Below are positions 7,662-17,100 of a DNA stretch of 64,000 nucleotides, one piece after another. How positions within the stretch are numbered: the first letter of the stretch is position 1; every line of letters begins with the position of its first letter. The DNA is from Clostridiales bacterium (GTDB lineage: Bacteria; Bacillota; Clostridia; Christensenellales; Aristaeellaceae). Made by a program: the position numbers and the translations under genes. The notes beneath the pieces are model-generated. The model was given only the letters and a program-made list of their open reading frames with translations. It was not told where the DNA came from and did not search any database. Location: assembly GCA_012523405.1 (NCBI GenBank), contig JAAYIN010000047.1, forward strand, positions 1 through 64,000, given 5' to 3'.

Positions 7662-7677
7662 TATACTAAATTAGTAT
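7662..7677 (+). promoter_or_regulatory. -10 region and palindrome upstream of the Fe-S scaffold/GGGtGRT operon
   Basis: TATACT at 7662-7667 is a good -10 box; no convincing -35 is seen. The bases 7663-7677, ATACTAAATTAGTAT, form a 7-bp inverted repeat around one central base and overlap the -10 box, as an operator would. Confidence 0.5.
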
Positions 7678-7720
7678 GTGTCCGCATCACAGACTATGTT
7701 GGAACAGGAGGATACAATCG

Positions 7721-8413
7721 ATGCAATATTCAAGAGAAGTCGAAGAAATGGTTTGCGTGAAAAAGGGCCCCAATCATGGTCCTGCGCCTATCCCCGAAGA
7801 GGGCAGATGGGTACAAAGCCGTGAAATCAAAGATGTAAGTGGTCTAACCCATGGTATTGGCTGGTGCGCACCTCAGCAGGGTGCTTGCAAACTTACCCTT
7901 AATGTCAAAGAAGGCATTATCCAGGAAGCTTTGGTAGAAACCATTGGTTGCAGCGGCATGACACATTCTGCAGCAATGGCATCTGAAATTCTTCCCGGCA
8001 AGACGATTTTGGAAGCTTTGAACACAGACCTTGTGTGCGATGCCATCAACACCGCAATGCGCGAGCTTTTCCTGCAAATCGTTTACGGACGTACGCAGAG
8101 TGCGTTTAGCGAAGATGGACTGCCCGTAGGCGCAGGCCTAGAAGACCTTGGTAAGGGACTTCGCAGCCAGGTTGGTACGATGTACGGCACCCTTGCAAAG
8201 GGCGTTCGTTACCTTGAAATGGCTGAAGGCTACGTTCTCAAGCTCGGTCTTGACAAGGAAGGCGAAGTAATCGGTTACCAATTCGTGCATCTTGGAAAGA
8301 TGCTTGAAGCGATCAAGAAGGGCGTGGACCCCAAGGAAGCTTATGAAAACAATGTTGGTGCTTATGGTCGTTTCGACGAAGCAGTTACCTTCATTGATCC
8401 ACGTCATCAATAA
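7721..8413 (+). CDS. Iron-sulfur cluster assembly scaffold (NifU/IscU-like) protein paired with GGGtGRT
   Basis: About 230 residues, with a NifU_N/IscU-like core: cysteines C49, C56 and C77 lie in GWCAPQQGACK and TIGCSGMTHSAAMAS, the expected region for cluster ligands. It is longer than IscU, with a C-terminal extension (GYVLKLGLDKEGEVIGYQF). This type is habitually found directly before a GGGtGRT gene, as here (28 bases apart), so both likely work in one pathway. AGGAGG nine bases before ATG 7721 fixes the start and excludes the longer frame. The cluster recipient is unknown. Confidence 0.85.
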   Translation: MQYSREVEEMVCVKKGPNHGPAPIPEEGRWVQSREIKDVSGLTHGIGWCAPQQGACKLTLNVKEGIIQEALVETIGCSGMTHSAAMASEILPGKTILEALNTDLVCDAINTAMRELFLQIVYGRTQSAFSEDGLPVGAGLEDLGKGLRSQVGTMYGTLAKGVRYLEMAEGYVLKLGLDKEGEVIGYQFVHLGKMLEAIKKGVDPKEAYENNVGAYGRFDEAVTFIDPRHQ

Positions 8414-8441
8414 TCCTATTTTGATAAGAGGTGAGTAAATA

Positions 8442-9440
8442 ATGGCTATGTTCGAAGGATACGATAGAAGAATAAAAAAGATCGAGGGCGTTCTCGCAGA
8501 GTACGGCTTCGCTGATTTAGATGAAATGGCACAGTTCGTCAAGGATCACAACGTAGATGTTGACGGTATTGTCCGCGGCGTTCAGCAGATCGCTTTTGAA
8601 AACGCAGTTTGGGCTTACATGCTAGGCGCAGCAATTGCAATCAAAAAGGGCTGCACAAACGCAGCAGACGCCGCTGAAGCCATTGGTATTGGCTTGCAGG
8701 CATTCTGCATCCCTGGTTCCGTTGCTGACCAGCGCGCTGTTGGCCTTGGCCACGGCAACCTTGGCGCAATGCTTCTTCGCGAAGAAACCAAGTGCTTTGC
8801 TTTCCTAGCAGGTCACGAAAGCTTTGCAGCCGCTGAAGGCGCAATCGGCATTGCTCGTACCGCTAACCAGGTTCGCAAAGAGCCCCTGCAGGTCATCCTA
8901 AACGGTCTTGGCAAGGATGCTGCATTCATCATCAGCCGTATCAACGGTTTCACCTACGTACAGACCCAGATGGATTATTCCACTGGCGAAATCGCAGTTG
9001 TGAAAGAAACCGCTTATTCTGATGGCGAAAAAGCGAAGGTTCGCTGCTTTGGCTGCGATGATGTCACCGAAGGCGTTGCAATCATGCGCCACGAGAAGGT
9101 TGACGTTTCCATCACAGGCAATAGCACCAACCCCACCCGCTTCCAGCACCCCGTTGCTGGTACCTATAAGAAGTGGACCAACGAAAACAACGTGAAGTAT
9201 TTCTCCGTTGCTTCCGGCGGCGGCACTGGCCGTACCCTCCACCCCGACAACATGGGCTCAGGTCCCGCTAGCTATGGCATGACCGATACCATGGGCCGCA
9301 TGCACTCTGACGCTCAGTTCGCAGGCAGCTCGTCTGTTCCCGCGCACGTTGAGATGATGGGTCTGATCGGCATGGGCAACAATCCCATGGTCGGCGCAAC
9401 AGTTGCTGTTGCTGTAGCGATCGAGGTTGCTGGCAGATAA
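8442..9440 (+). CDS. GGGtGRT family protein
   Basis: A 332-residue protein of the family named for its conserved GGGTGRT motif, seen here near residues 256-262 in ASGGGTGRTLHPDN. The sequence is Ala/Gly rich, with FCIPGSVADQRAVGLGHGN in the first half and NSTNPTRFQHP before the motif. The biochemical role is not known. Constant pairing with the scaffold gene upstream suggests iron-sulfur metabolism. AGAGGTG eight bases upstream supports the start. The last 23 codons are duplicated at 28811-28879, because an integrative element is inserted right behind this gene. Confidence 0.9.
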   Translation: MAMFEGYDRRIKKIEGVLAEYGFADLDEMAQFVKDHNVDVDGIVRGVQQIAFENAVWAYMLGAAIAIKKGCTNAADAAEAIGIGLQAFCIPGSVADQRAVGLGHGNLGAMLLREETKCFAFLAGHESFAAAEGAIGIARTANQVRKEPLQVILNGLGKDAAFIISRINGFTYVQTQMDYSTGEIAVVKETAYSDGEKAKVRCFGCDDVTEGVAIMRHEKVDVSITGNSTNPTRFQHPVAGTYKKWTNENNVKYFSVASGGGTGRTLHPDNMGSGPASYGMTDTMGRMHSDAQFAGSSSVPAHVEMMGLIGMGNNPMVGATVAVAVAIEVAGR

Positions 9441-9645
9441 GGTACTGTAAGGCTTTTAAGAGACTTCCGAGTGATCGGGGGTCTCTTTTTTGTGCGCGGT
9501 TTGGGAGGGGAAAGTAGTGTTTGACCATTTTTGTCCAAGCCTTGTCCATAATGGCCGTTTTTCCCGCAATTGCTTGTCCATAAAAAGCCTTACAATATGC
9601 AGGTTTAAGCGTACAAAGCTGCAAGTATGGTTTCCGTTTGATTTC
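9372..9645. repeat. Left 274-bp direct repeat flanking the integrated element
   Basis: Contains the 3' end of the GGGtGRT gene, its terminator and the 3' end of the integrase gene. It matches 28811-29084 over the full 274 bases with scattered differences. It marks the left junction of the element. Confidence 0.85.
9459..9492 (+). terminator. Terminator behind GGGtGRT; candidate attachment-site core
   Basis: AGAGACTTCCGA and TCGGGGGTCTCT form a 12-bp stem (two G-U pairs) closed by a GTGA (GNRA) loop and followed by six Ts. The same hairpin recurs at 28898-28930 and, altered, at 32234-32266. Confidence 0.85.
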
Positions 9646-10795
9646 TAATGGTATCTGTATTGTGTGCATACCTCCACGTCATTGACAGCTTTGTATGACC
9701 AAGCCTTTCCTGTACGTCCAAAGGGTTTGCACCAGCTTCCAAGATCATGGTGGTATGCGTATGCCGCAATGTGTGGAAGTCGAATTGAGGCATGCCTAGC
9801 TGGGTGTGAATCACATGATTCATATGCTGTGTTACTCTTGGCTGAATATAGCTTCCATCTTCTCTTTTATTTACAAGATCAATGGACATGCCTTGGCTTC
9901 CTAGTTGCTTTACTTCATTCACACAGATTTGCGTATACCGCTGTCCATAATAAGCCTTCCCGCGCAGTTGCTGTTCATGCGCCTGAGATAGAACATCATA
10001 CAAGAGTGGATCAATCGCAAGAGTTCGATAAGAATCATACTTTGGGGCTGAGAAGAACCAGCAACCAGCTTCTTGACCCCATTGAACTTGCTTGTTTATA
10101 TTGATCGTCCTTTGTTTGAAGTCTACATCATTCCAACAGATTGCAAATGCTTCGCCAAGCCTCACGCCTAGATGATAGCCAAGATGCAGCGCAAGATGAC
10201 ATGAATGCCCTTGCGGAAAACGCTGGAGAATACTCTGCCATTGACCAACTGTCAGCACCGATCTGACTTTCTTCCTTGTCGGAATGCTAGCTTGTGCTCT
10301 TTTGTTGGGTAATCTAACCGTCGTCATGGGGTTATTGGTCAAAAAAGCAGCAGGTGATATAGCAAAGGAGAACGCGCCAGAGAGAATCCCCTTAATTACC
10401 GAAAGCGTATTTCTGCTATAACCATCATCAAAGAGTTTGTTGATGAAGTTCTGCAAAACAAGAGTTGAAATTGAATACAACATATAGCCGCCAAGTGCAG
10501 GTTTAATATGAATTCTGATTTTCTTCTCATACCCTACACATGTTGTACTTTTCAGGTTGGCTGCGCAGTAGTGCTGCATCCAATAATCGAGGTAGTCAGC
10601 AAAGGATTGATTAGACAAAAGTGAACTAACTCCCCCTCTGATATATTCTGTTTGTGCAAGCGTCCCTGCTTCATCCGCTTCCTTCTTCGTGCGAAAGCCA
10701 CCCCTAGATTGCGATTGCTGCTTTCCATCAACAGAAGCCATTTGAAATCTATATTCCCAACCGTTACTTCTTTTTCGTAGACTGATTTTATTCAC
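9605..10795 (-). CDS. int: Tyrosine-type site-specific integrase
   Basis: A 396-residue integrase of the Tn916/phage class, which inserts and excises the element. An N-terminal arm-binding AP2-like region (GWEYRFQMASVDG, GFRTKKEADE) precedes a SAM-like core-binding domain (FADYLDYWMQHYC) and the catalytic domain. Catalytic residues visible are the first Arg in GVRLGEAF, H341 and R344 in HTLRH, H367 in LGHTK, and the nucleophile Y376 in WRYAHNT. The gene points toward the chromosomal junction, and its 3' end lies inside the duplicated flank. A 13-codon remnant of a second copy survives at 29044-29084. Confidence 0.92.
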   Translation of the reverse strand: MNKISLRKRSNGWEYRFQMASVDGKQQSQSRGGFRTKKEADEAGTLAQTEYIRGGVSSLLSNQSFADYLDYWMQHYCAANLKSTTCVGYEKKIRIHIKPALGGYMLYSISTLVLQNFINKLFDDGYSRNTLSVIKGILSGAFSFAISPAAFLTNNPMTTVRLPNKRAQASIPTRKKVRSVLTVGQWQSILQRFPQGHSCHLALHLGYHLGVRLGEAFAICWNDVDFKQRTININKQVQWGQEAGCWFFSAPKYDSYRTLAIDPLLYDVLSQAHEQQLRGKAYYGQRYTQICVNEVKQLGSQGMSIDLVNKREDGSYIQPRVTQHMNHVIHTQLGMPQFDFHTLRHTHTTMILEAGANPLDVQERLGHTKLSMTWRYAHNTDTIRNQTETILAALYA

Positions 10796-11080
10796 AATGA
10801 TCCTTCTTCCTTCTAATCAGTCCACAAAAATACCTCCAATCCTGATTTTCAACCCTATTATATCAATCAGAATATAGAGGCACAAGTAAATGTAGAATTA
10901 TGTAAAGGAAAGGTATGTAACGATACAACTTGATGAAACTTTGATACAGAGCGTTGTGACTTGTTGCATCTTTGTATGACTTTATTGCCGCGAATTACAA
11001 GGTAGCTTGCATGATTAGCAAGTTATCTTTTTCTTTTGATAAACGCTGGCAAAGTCCTATTTAACGGACACATCACCAGC

Positions 11081-11086
11081 TATAAT
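11081..11086 (+). promoter_or_regulatory. Likely -10 box upstream of the three-paralog operon
   Basis: TATAAT at 11081-11086 lies about 75 bases before the first ATG of the paralog operon. A clear -35 at normal spacing was not found. The rest of the 363-base gap between int and this operon shows only a short dyad (AACTTGCTAATCATGCAAGC region, 11006-11025). Confidence 0.35.
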
Positions 11087-11158
11087 ATAGATACAAGGTT
11101 GAGGGAAGCAAGTAAGACCTTAAACCAAACAAACAACAGAAAGAAAGAGGTAATCATC

Positions 11159-11575
11159 ATGGCAAGGAACACTGACTATCAAATCAACTACATCACGAAT
11201 CGGATCATCATCGGTAAGAAGTTTGCAAAAGCGGCAGGTATCCTCAACTCCCCCGAGTACAAAATCTTGAAGCAACTGAGGGCTGACTATCCCGAATGTG
11301 CTATTGAACTCAAAGAAATTGCTAAGAAAGCAAAAAAGCTCTCCTACGCCAATTTGACCTATGATGCTATGCGTACCTACATAACTGTTGTTGCTGGCGA
11401 AAAGTCACCTGCTCTCCGTAATTTTGAAACTGTCATTGATATTTCAAAAGGACAATCAGGCAAATACGCTTATGTAAAAAAATGGTTTTTATACGAATAT
11501 CCGAATTATAAGGATGCTATGGCAGCAATGGCTAACAGCAGCAGACAGCAACCGAACCTTGCAATTGTTAAATAA
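11159..11575 (+). CDS. Element-borne protein of unknown function, paralog A
   Basis: A 138-residue soluble protein with no domain I can name. It shares a pattern with the next two genes: an N-terminal YQINYITNRIIIGKKF strand segment, then AGILNSPEYKILKQLR, a variable basic middle, a helix LTYDAMRTYI, and a C-terminal SKGQSGKYAYVKKWF followed by YPNY. Start at ATG 11159, preceded by AAAGAGG; the longer open frame upstream lacks a ribosome site. The conserved basic/aromatic C-terminal motif could contact nucleic acid, but this is speculative. Confidence 0.75.
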   Translation: MARNTDYQINYITNRIIIGKKFAKAAGILNSPEYKILKQLRADYPECAIELKEIAKKAKKLSYANLTYDAMRTYITVVAGEKSPALRNFETVIDISKGQSGKYAYVKKWFLYEYPNYKDAMAAMANSSRQQPNLAIVK

Positions 11576-11596
11576 GAAAGTGAGAGGAAAGATATT

Positions 11597-12010
11597 ATGA
11601 AAGACTACAAGATTGATTATATGACAAACACGATCATTGTCACCAAGAAGTTTATTACAGATGCAGGGGTGATCGGAAGTTCTGCTTTTGAACAGATGAA
11701 GACGCTACGGAGCATGGGAATGCCTATTCAGCAGCGACCATCCAAAGAGCGCAAGAGCCGCAATGTAACCCTTGCGCAGATGATTCGGTATATTGCTTGC
11801 GTGGAGCACAGCGAGCTTTATATGGCTCGATTTGAGGCTGTTAAGGCGGAGGCTAAGAGCAAATCCAATTATTATCATCGTGTATGCAAATGGTTTCATA
11901 CTACATTTCCTAATTTCTACGATATGCCAGAATTCAACGCCAACAATGAAATCATCATCACACCCATTGACTACCCAATAGACGAAATCGTAACTATCAA
12001 CGCCGCATAA
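11597..12010 (+). CDS. Element-borne protein of unknown function, paralog B
   Basis: A 137-residue paralog of its neighbours: YKIDYMTNTIIVTKKF at the N-terminus, AFEQMKTLR, the helix TLAQMIRYI, and CKWFHTTFPNF near the C-terminus. It is the most divergent of the three, with an acidic hydrophobic tail instead of the basic ones. It follows paralog A by 21 bases, with GAGAGG before the ATG, so it is in the same transcript. Function is not recognised. Confidence 0.75.
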   Translation: MKDYKIDYMTNTIIVTKKFITDAGVIGSSAFEQMKTLRSMGMPIQQRPSKERKSRNVTLAQMIRYIACVEHSELYMARFEAVKAEAKSKSNYYHRVCKWFHTTFPNFYDMPEFNANNEIIITPIDYPIDEIVTINAA

Positions 12011-12081
12011 AGTGCATTTCAGGACAATGGCAGCAATACAACGGAATCCACACAAATATTAAAGAAAAAGAGGTAATCACA

Positions 12082-12543
12082 ATGGCAAACAAGAATAACA
12101 TGGGCTACAAGTACGATGCTATCACCAATACCCTAATCATGACCGCTTCATTTGCTAAGAAGGCTGGGCAACTAGCATCGGCTGAATACCATATTATGAA
12201 GCAATTACGTACTGACAACCCTAACATGACTATTGAAACAAAAACCAATAGTTCAAAGCGTTCCCACACTGGTATCAAATTCTCTGCCATGGAAAACTAC
12301 ATGAGCAAATGCCGAAATGCACAAGAATACCTTCGTATGTTCCAGACTGTCAGAGCACTTTCAAAAGGACAATCTAGCCCATACCAATATGTGTGCGAAT
12401 GGTTTAATGCTAATTTCCCCAACTTTTCAAAGCAGCCCATACTTGACGCAGATGGCTATATTATCGTAGATGCGCAGGTTGAAGCAACATCCGCTATCCT
12501 ACCCATGGCAACCTCTGGTTCAGAAGATTCACTTGCAGGTTAA
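12082..12543 (+). CDS. Element-borne protein of unknown function, paralog C
   Basis: A 153-residue third member: YKYDAITNTLIMTASF, AGQLASAEYHIMKQLR, FSAMENYM, and SKGQSSPYQYVCEWF followed by FPNF. It is closest to paralog A in the second half. AAAGAGG precedes the ATG. Three diverged tandem copies suggest old duplications kept for distinct partners or targets. A terminator follows at 12674. Confidence 0.75.
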   Translation: MANKNNMGYKYDAITNTLIMTASFAKKAGQLASAEYHIMKQLRTDNPNMTIETKTNSSKRSHTGIKFSAMENYMSKCRNAQEYLRMFQTVRALSKGQSSPYQYVCEWFNANFPNFSKQPILDADGYIIVDAQVEATSAILPMATSGSEDSLAG

Positions 12544-12673
12544 TGCTTTCCGCAAGTGATTGATGGCTGAAAATGAAGCGTCTGGAGATCAAAAGGTACA
12601 CATAAGCCTAGTTGCGGATATGGATATCAAATGCTAGGAGGTTGCAAACAATTGAATAAGTATATGATAACGT

Positions 12674-12704
12674 GAAAGACTGCATTTTGTAGTCTTTCTT
12701 TTTT
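12674..12704 (+). terminator. Terminator after the three-paralog operon
   Basis: GAAAGACT (12674-12681) pairs with AGTCTTTC (12691-12698) and is followed by a T-rich run. Confidence 0.75.
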
Positions 12705-12763
12705 GTACGGCGGAGGGGTACTTAAAGGAGTTGAGAAAAAACAAACAGGCGTTTTACCGCCCG

Positions 12764-13078
12764 TTAAGAATTAGGTTCTTTCATTACGATGATTAATTGT
12801 TGCAATACTTCTTTTTGTGATTTGGAAAGAGAAGCCCATTCTTCAAACATTTTCTTTTGCTCTTTGGTGAGCTCTACGAAATCCCCTTCGGCAAAAAATT
12901 GTGCAAGTGTGATGCCAAAGCCCTCACATATGCTTTCAAGCGTAGAAACAGAGGGTGTTGTGTTACGGTTGAAGATATTGGCTACAGTAGATTGCGAAAG
13001 GCCAGACGCAATTGCCAGTCGGTATTCGCTCCATTGCCGCTCGTTCATCAAATCCTGAATACGCTGTTTTGCATCCAT
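12764..13078 (-). CDS. XRE-family HTH repressor
   Basis: A 104-residue regulator. Residues 4-62 form a Cro/CI HTH (QRIQDLMNERQWSEYRLAIA, then GLSQSTVANIFNRN as the recognition region, then TLESICEGFGITLAQFF). The last 35 residues are a charged helix suited to dimerisation. Upstream lie two divergent consensus promoters with CAATTG-centred sites, so autoregulation is likely. It probably once controlled genes to its right, before the TPR/RCC1 cassettes were placed there. Confidence 0.85.
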   Translation of the reverse strand: MDAKQRIQDLMNERQWSEYRLAIASGLSQSTVANIFNRNTTPSVSTLESICEGFGITLAQFFAEGDFVELTKEQKKMFEEWASLSKSQKEVLQQLIIVMKEPNS

Positions 13079-13110
13079 ACCACATCACCTCACTTGTAGT
13101 TATTTTACCG

Positions 13111-13172
13111 TTCAATTGGGCGATATTATAGTGGGATAAAGTATTGATATTAATACTCAATTGAGATATAAT
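13111..13172. promoter_or_regulatory. Overlapping divergent promoters with CAATTG operators
   Basis: Rightward promoter: TTGATA (13144-13149), 17 bases, TATAAT (13167-13172). Leftward promoter for the XRE gene: -35 at 13148-13153 (TTAATA), 17 bases, -10 at 13125-13130 (TATAAT). The perfect palindrome CTCAATTGAG at 13156-13165 and the related TTCAATTGGG at 13111-13120 are likely operators. No convincing gene follows the rightward promoter: the 300 bases to 13477 hold only a 34-codon frame at 13194-13298 without a ribosome site. Confidence 0.65.
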
Positions 13173-13296
13173 TAACATATTATTCAATCTTAATGCACAA
13201 TGATACAGATATTATAGTGAATGATGTTGATGCTATCGTGACTTTACAAGATGTCACGCATAACAACCAAAGGACTATACATTTACACAGCCTCTA

Positions 13297-13442
13297 ATTC
13301 ATCATGATGGAAATTATGGTCTCCATTCTATCCGCGCGAATCGAATTATCATCGATTATCACGAATGCAAGGAATCTTTGCGTGACAATTGATCGGTATA
13401 AACCTACAATTTAAGCATGGCAGTTAGATTTGATCTATCAAT
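13297..13442 (+). repeat. Upstream repeat, copy 1 (cassette 1 promoter region)
   Basis: About 145 bases shared with 18868-18990 and 29626-29780. It carries the tandem half-sites ATTATCATCG/ATTATCACGA and a promoter, GTGACA (13382-13387), 17 bases, TACAAT (13405-13410). Both promoter boxes and the spacing are kept in all three copies. Confidence 0.75.
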
Positions 13443-13477
13443 GTTGGTTAATATGAAACAGAAAAAAGGGAGGTACA

Positions 13478-13765
13478 ATGCTTTCATACTTTGGTTGGAT
13501 AATAGCAGTTTTTCTGATTGGACTACTATTACTTCTTTGGTATAGGATTACGCACCCCACGCTGAAAGAGCGTTTCTCTACAATCAATCATTTCCGTGGA
13601 AAAAGCTATGACGAAATTCTAAAGCTTGTGAATGTTGTACCGCAACAGACAGAGGATAGAGAAAACGGACAACGTGTGAGGATTTGGTGCACGAGAGGTT
13701 ATTCCATTTCTTTATTGTTTGATCATAACGAGTTTTGTCTTGGGGTGGAGCAAGAGTGCAATTAA
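13478..13765 (+). CDS. Small BamE/SmpA-like membrane-anchored protein, cassette 1
   Basis: 95 residues. An N-terminal membrane helix (WIIAVFLIGLLLLLWYRI) is followed by a small domain with GKSYDEILKLVN, then RIWCTRGYSISLLFD and CLGVEQE. This order resembles the BamE/SmpA fold (G-x-S-xx-E-V, then a strand pair ending in F-D), though similarity is only at pattern level. GGGAGG lies seven bases before the ATG. It is the first gene of a three-gene cassette and nearly identical to 19027-19314. Role unknown. Confidence 0.75.
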   Translation: MLSYFGWIIAVFLIGLLLLLWYRITHPTLKERFSTINHFRGKSYDEILKLVNVVPQQTEDRENGQRVRIWCTRGYSISLLFDHNEFCLGVEQECN

Positions 13766-13849
13766 TCAAATTCAATCTGTACTAATAAACAATGGTGTAT
13801 CGCGTATTCTACTTTTCACACGCAATCAATAGAAATAAGGAGAATGATT

Positions 13850-14167
13850 ATGGCAATATTTATTTCAATCGTTATTTTGGGAGTTTACTTTTGTATTATG
13901 GGATTCCTAGCAAGCAAAATTAGCGATGCAGCAGAAAGGAAAGGGTATGAAAAGCGTACTTATTTTCATATTTGCTTCTGGTTGGGAGTTCTGGGCTTTT
14001 TGGTTGTGATTGCGCTTCCCGATTTGACAATCCAACAGCAAAACGAAAAAATGATCAGACTGTTGGAAGCTGGCAACTCCACTGTATCATCAAATACAAC
14101 ATCCAATCCAACGAGTGGCAATCAAAGCACTCCATATGCACAAAGCATACAGCTGCCATCACTATAA
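13850..14167 (+). CDS. Small two-helix membrane protein, cassette 1
   Basis: 105 residues. Helix 1 is IFISIVILGVYFCIMGFLA; helix 2 is FHICFWLGVLGFLVVIALP, with a basic loop between (ERKGYEKRTY). The tail is Ser/Thr/Asn-rich. Similar two-helix proteins ending helix 2 in ALPD are common in Clostridia and have no assigned function. The start is ATG 13850, seven bases after AAGGAG, not the ATG six bases earlier that abuts the ribosome site. It ends 24 bases before the giant repeat protein gene. Confidence 0.75.
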   Translation: MAIFISIVILGVYFCIMGFLASKISDAAERKGYEKRTYFHICFWLGVLGFLVVIALPDLTIQQQNEKMIRLLEAGNSTVSSNTTSNPTSGNQSTPYAQSIQLPSL

Positions 14168-14191
14168 AGATCATGAAACGAGGGATACAGA

Positions 14192-17100
14192 ATGTCTAGT
14201 GAAAAACTCACACGCTTATTCGCCTTGCAAAAGCAACAGTATTTTCAAGGTGCGCCGATACTGCTTGAAGCAGGTGCATTGACCAAAGATAATGTGACCA
14301 ATGCCGTTTTCGTACAGGCGAAGTTCTCTTCGCTAAGTACAAATGATATCAAGGGCGTTATCATTGACGTGATCTGTAGCGATATTTCCAACAACATTTT
14401 GAATACACAGGAATATCAATATTTGGATATGCAGGTTTCTGCTCATCAAAGCTTTGCTGAGCAAGTAGCGATTCAACTCAATAATCCTATCGCACGAAGC
14501 TTCGTGATAGAATTGAAAGAAGTTGTCTTTACAAATGGAAGTCATTGGAAGAATGTAGAGAAATCTCAATTCGCGCCACTACCTTTACCAAGGGAAATTT
14601 CCTTGCAAGGCGAGCTACGCCAGCAATATCTTCGAGAGCTGGGACAAACGAACGCAAACAATCTGCGCTTTCATATTACGAAGCATCTGGATTTGTGGCA
14701 ATGTGGATGTGGTACATGGAATGAAATAACGGAGGATCATTGTTATTCCTGCAACTTATCCATGGAAAAGCAGATGCATATGAACAGTGAAGCGGTTCTT
14801 ACACCACTGCTTCAAAAGCATCAGGAAGAAGATGCTAAGAAACGTAAAAAGCGTAACAGAGCACTCCTGCTGGCAGTAGCAATATGTGCTGTGTTCTTGC
14901 TTGTCACAAAGGTAATGATACCAGCTCAGCAGTATAAAGCGGCAGATAAGCTTTTAATGCAAGGTGAGTATATTGAAGCGGCTGCCGCATTTGAAGCATT
15001 GGAGGAGTATAAAGATTCTGCAACCCGTGCGCTTGGTGTATATTATGCACAGGCGGAAGCGCTTTTGCTAGAAGAGAACTATCTTGCAGCTTCGCAGGCT
15101 TTTGATAAAGTATCGGGATATAAAGATGCTTTGAAAAGGGCGTGGAATATTCGCTATATTTATCTGGATGAAGGTGTGGTTGCAGCAGGATCTTCTCACA
15201 CGGTTGGTTTAAGGGCAGACGGTACAGTGGTGGCTGTTGGTAATGATGACTATGGTCAAACCTATGTGAGTAAATGGACGGATATCGTTGCTGTTTCGGC
15301 AGGATACTCCCACACGGTTGGCTTGAAGGCAGACGGTACGGTGGAGGCTGTTGGTGATTATCACGAAGGACGAACCCATGTGAGTAAATGGACGGATATC
15401 GTTGCTGTTTCGGCAGGATACTCCCACACAGTTGGCTTGAAGGCAGACGGTACAGTGGTGGCTGTTGGTGATGATTACAAAAGACAAACCGATGTGAGTG
15501 AATGGACGGATATCGTTGCTGTTTCGGCAGGATACCATCACACGGTTGGCGTAAAGGCAGACGGCACAGTGGTGGCTGTTGGTGATTATCGCGAAGGACG
15601 AACCGATGTGAGTGAATGGACGGATATCGTTGCTGTTTCGGCAGGATACTCTCACACGGTTGGCTTGAAGGCAGACGGTACAGTGGTGGCTGTTGGTGAT
15701 GATTCGTATGATCAAACCGATGTGAGTGAATGGACGGATATCGTTGCTGTTTCGGCAGGATACTCTCACACGGTTGGCGTAAAGGCGGACGGTACAGTGG
15801 TGGCTGTTGGTGATGATGACAAAGGTCAAACCGATGTGAGTGAATGGACGGACATTGTCGCTGTTTCAGCAGGAAGTTATCACACAGTTGGCGTAAAGGC
15901 AGACGGTACAGTAGTGGCTGTTGGTCGTAATGACAAAGGTCAAACCAATGTGAGCGAATGGGTCGTAGACATCGGCGTATCGCATCGCATAAAAGCCTAT
16001 AAACAAGCCGAAGCATTACTAGAGGCAAAAGACTATGACGGTGCAGTCAAAGCCTTTGGATATGCAGGCACGTATAATGATGCGAGCGACCGAATTGGTG
16101 AGCCATATTACGTACAAGCAGAAGCATTACTAGAAGCAAAAGACTATGACGGTGCAGTCGCAGCCTTTAGAAACGCAGGCACGTATAATGATGCGAGCGA
16201 CCGAATTGGAGCGCTATATTATGCACAAGCTGAGGAACTACTAGAGGCAAAAGACTATGACGGTGTAGTCGCCGCTTTCAAAAATGCAGGCACGTATAAT
16301 GATGCGAGCGACCGAATTGGAGCGCTATATTATGCACAAGCCGAAGCATTACTAGAGGCAAAAGACTACGATGGTGCAGTCGCAGCTTTTAAGAACGCAG
16401 GAAACTACAAGGATGCAAGTGACCGCATAGGAGCGCTATATTATGCACAAGCCGAGGAACTACTAGAGGCAAAAGACTATATTGGGGCAAGTCAAGCATT
16501 TACAAACGCAGGGGAGTATAAAGACGCTAGCGACCGTATTGGCGAGCCATATTACATACAAGCCGAAGCGTTACTAGAAGCAAAAGACTATGATGGAGCA
16601 AAGCTGGCATTTGTAAACGCAGGGGAGTATAAAGACGCTAGCGACCGTGTTGGCGAGCCATATTACGTACAAGCCGAAGCGTTACTAGAAGCAAAAGACT
16701 ACGATGGTGCAGTTGTAGCTTTTAAGAACGCAGGGGAATATAGTGATGCAATCGACCGTGTTGACGAGCCATATTATACGCAAGCGGAGGCATTGCTAGA
16801 AGCCAAGGAGTATGCAGGAGCAAGTCAAGCATTTGCAAACGCAGGGGAGTATAAAGACGCTAGCGACCGTGTTGACGAGCCATATTATGCACAAGCGGAG
16901 GCATTGCTAGAAGCCAAAGACTATGATGGGGCGGTCAAAGCATTTAAAAGCGCAGGTAAGTACAATGATGCAAACGACCGCATAAACGAAACATATTATG
17001 CACAAGCCGAAGCGTTACTAGAGGCAAAAGACTATCTAGGGGCAAGTCAAGCATTTGCAAACGCAGGAGAATATAGTGATGCAATTGACCGCGTTGCTGA

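Noticed and set aside
9459-9492. The GTGA-loop hairpin as a riboswitch or tRNA-like structure
   Set aside because: It is a simple terminator stem with a T run; its repetition is better explained by integration at this site.
13194-13298. 34-codon frame after the rightward XRE-region promoter
   Set aside because: It has no ribosome site and no recognisable product.
14904-16028. Long minus-strand frames (up to 374 codons) opposite the giant repeat genes
   Set aside because: They are antisense to the 114-bp and 111-bp coding repeats, are periodic for the same reason, and lack ribosome sites.
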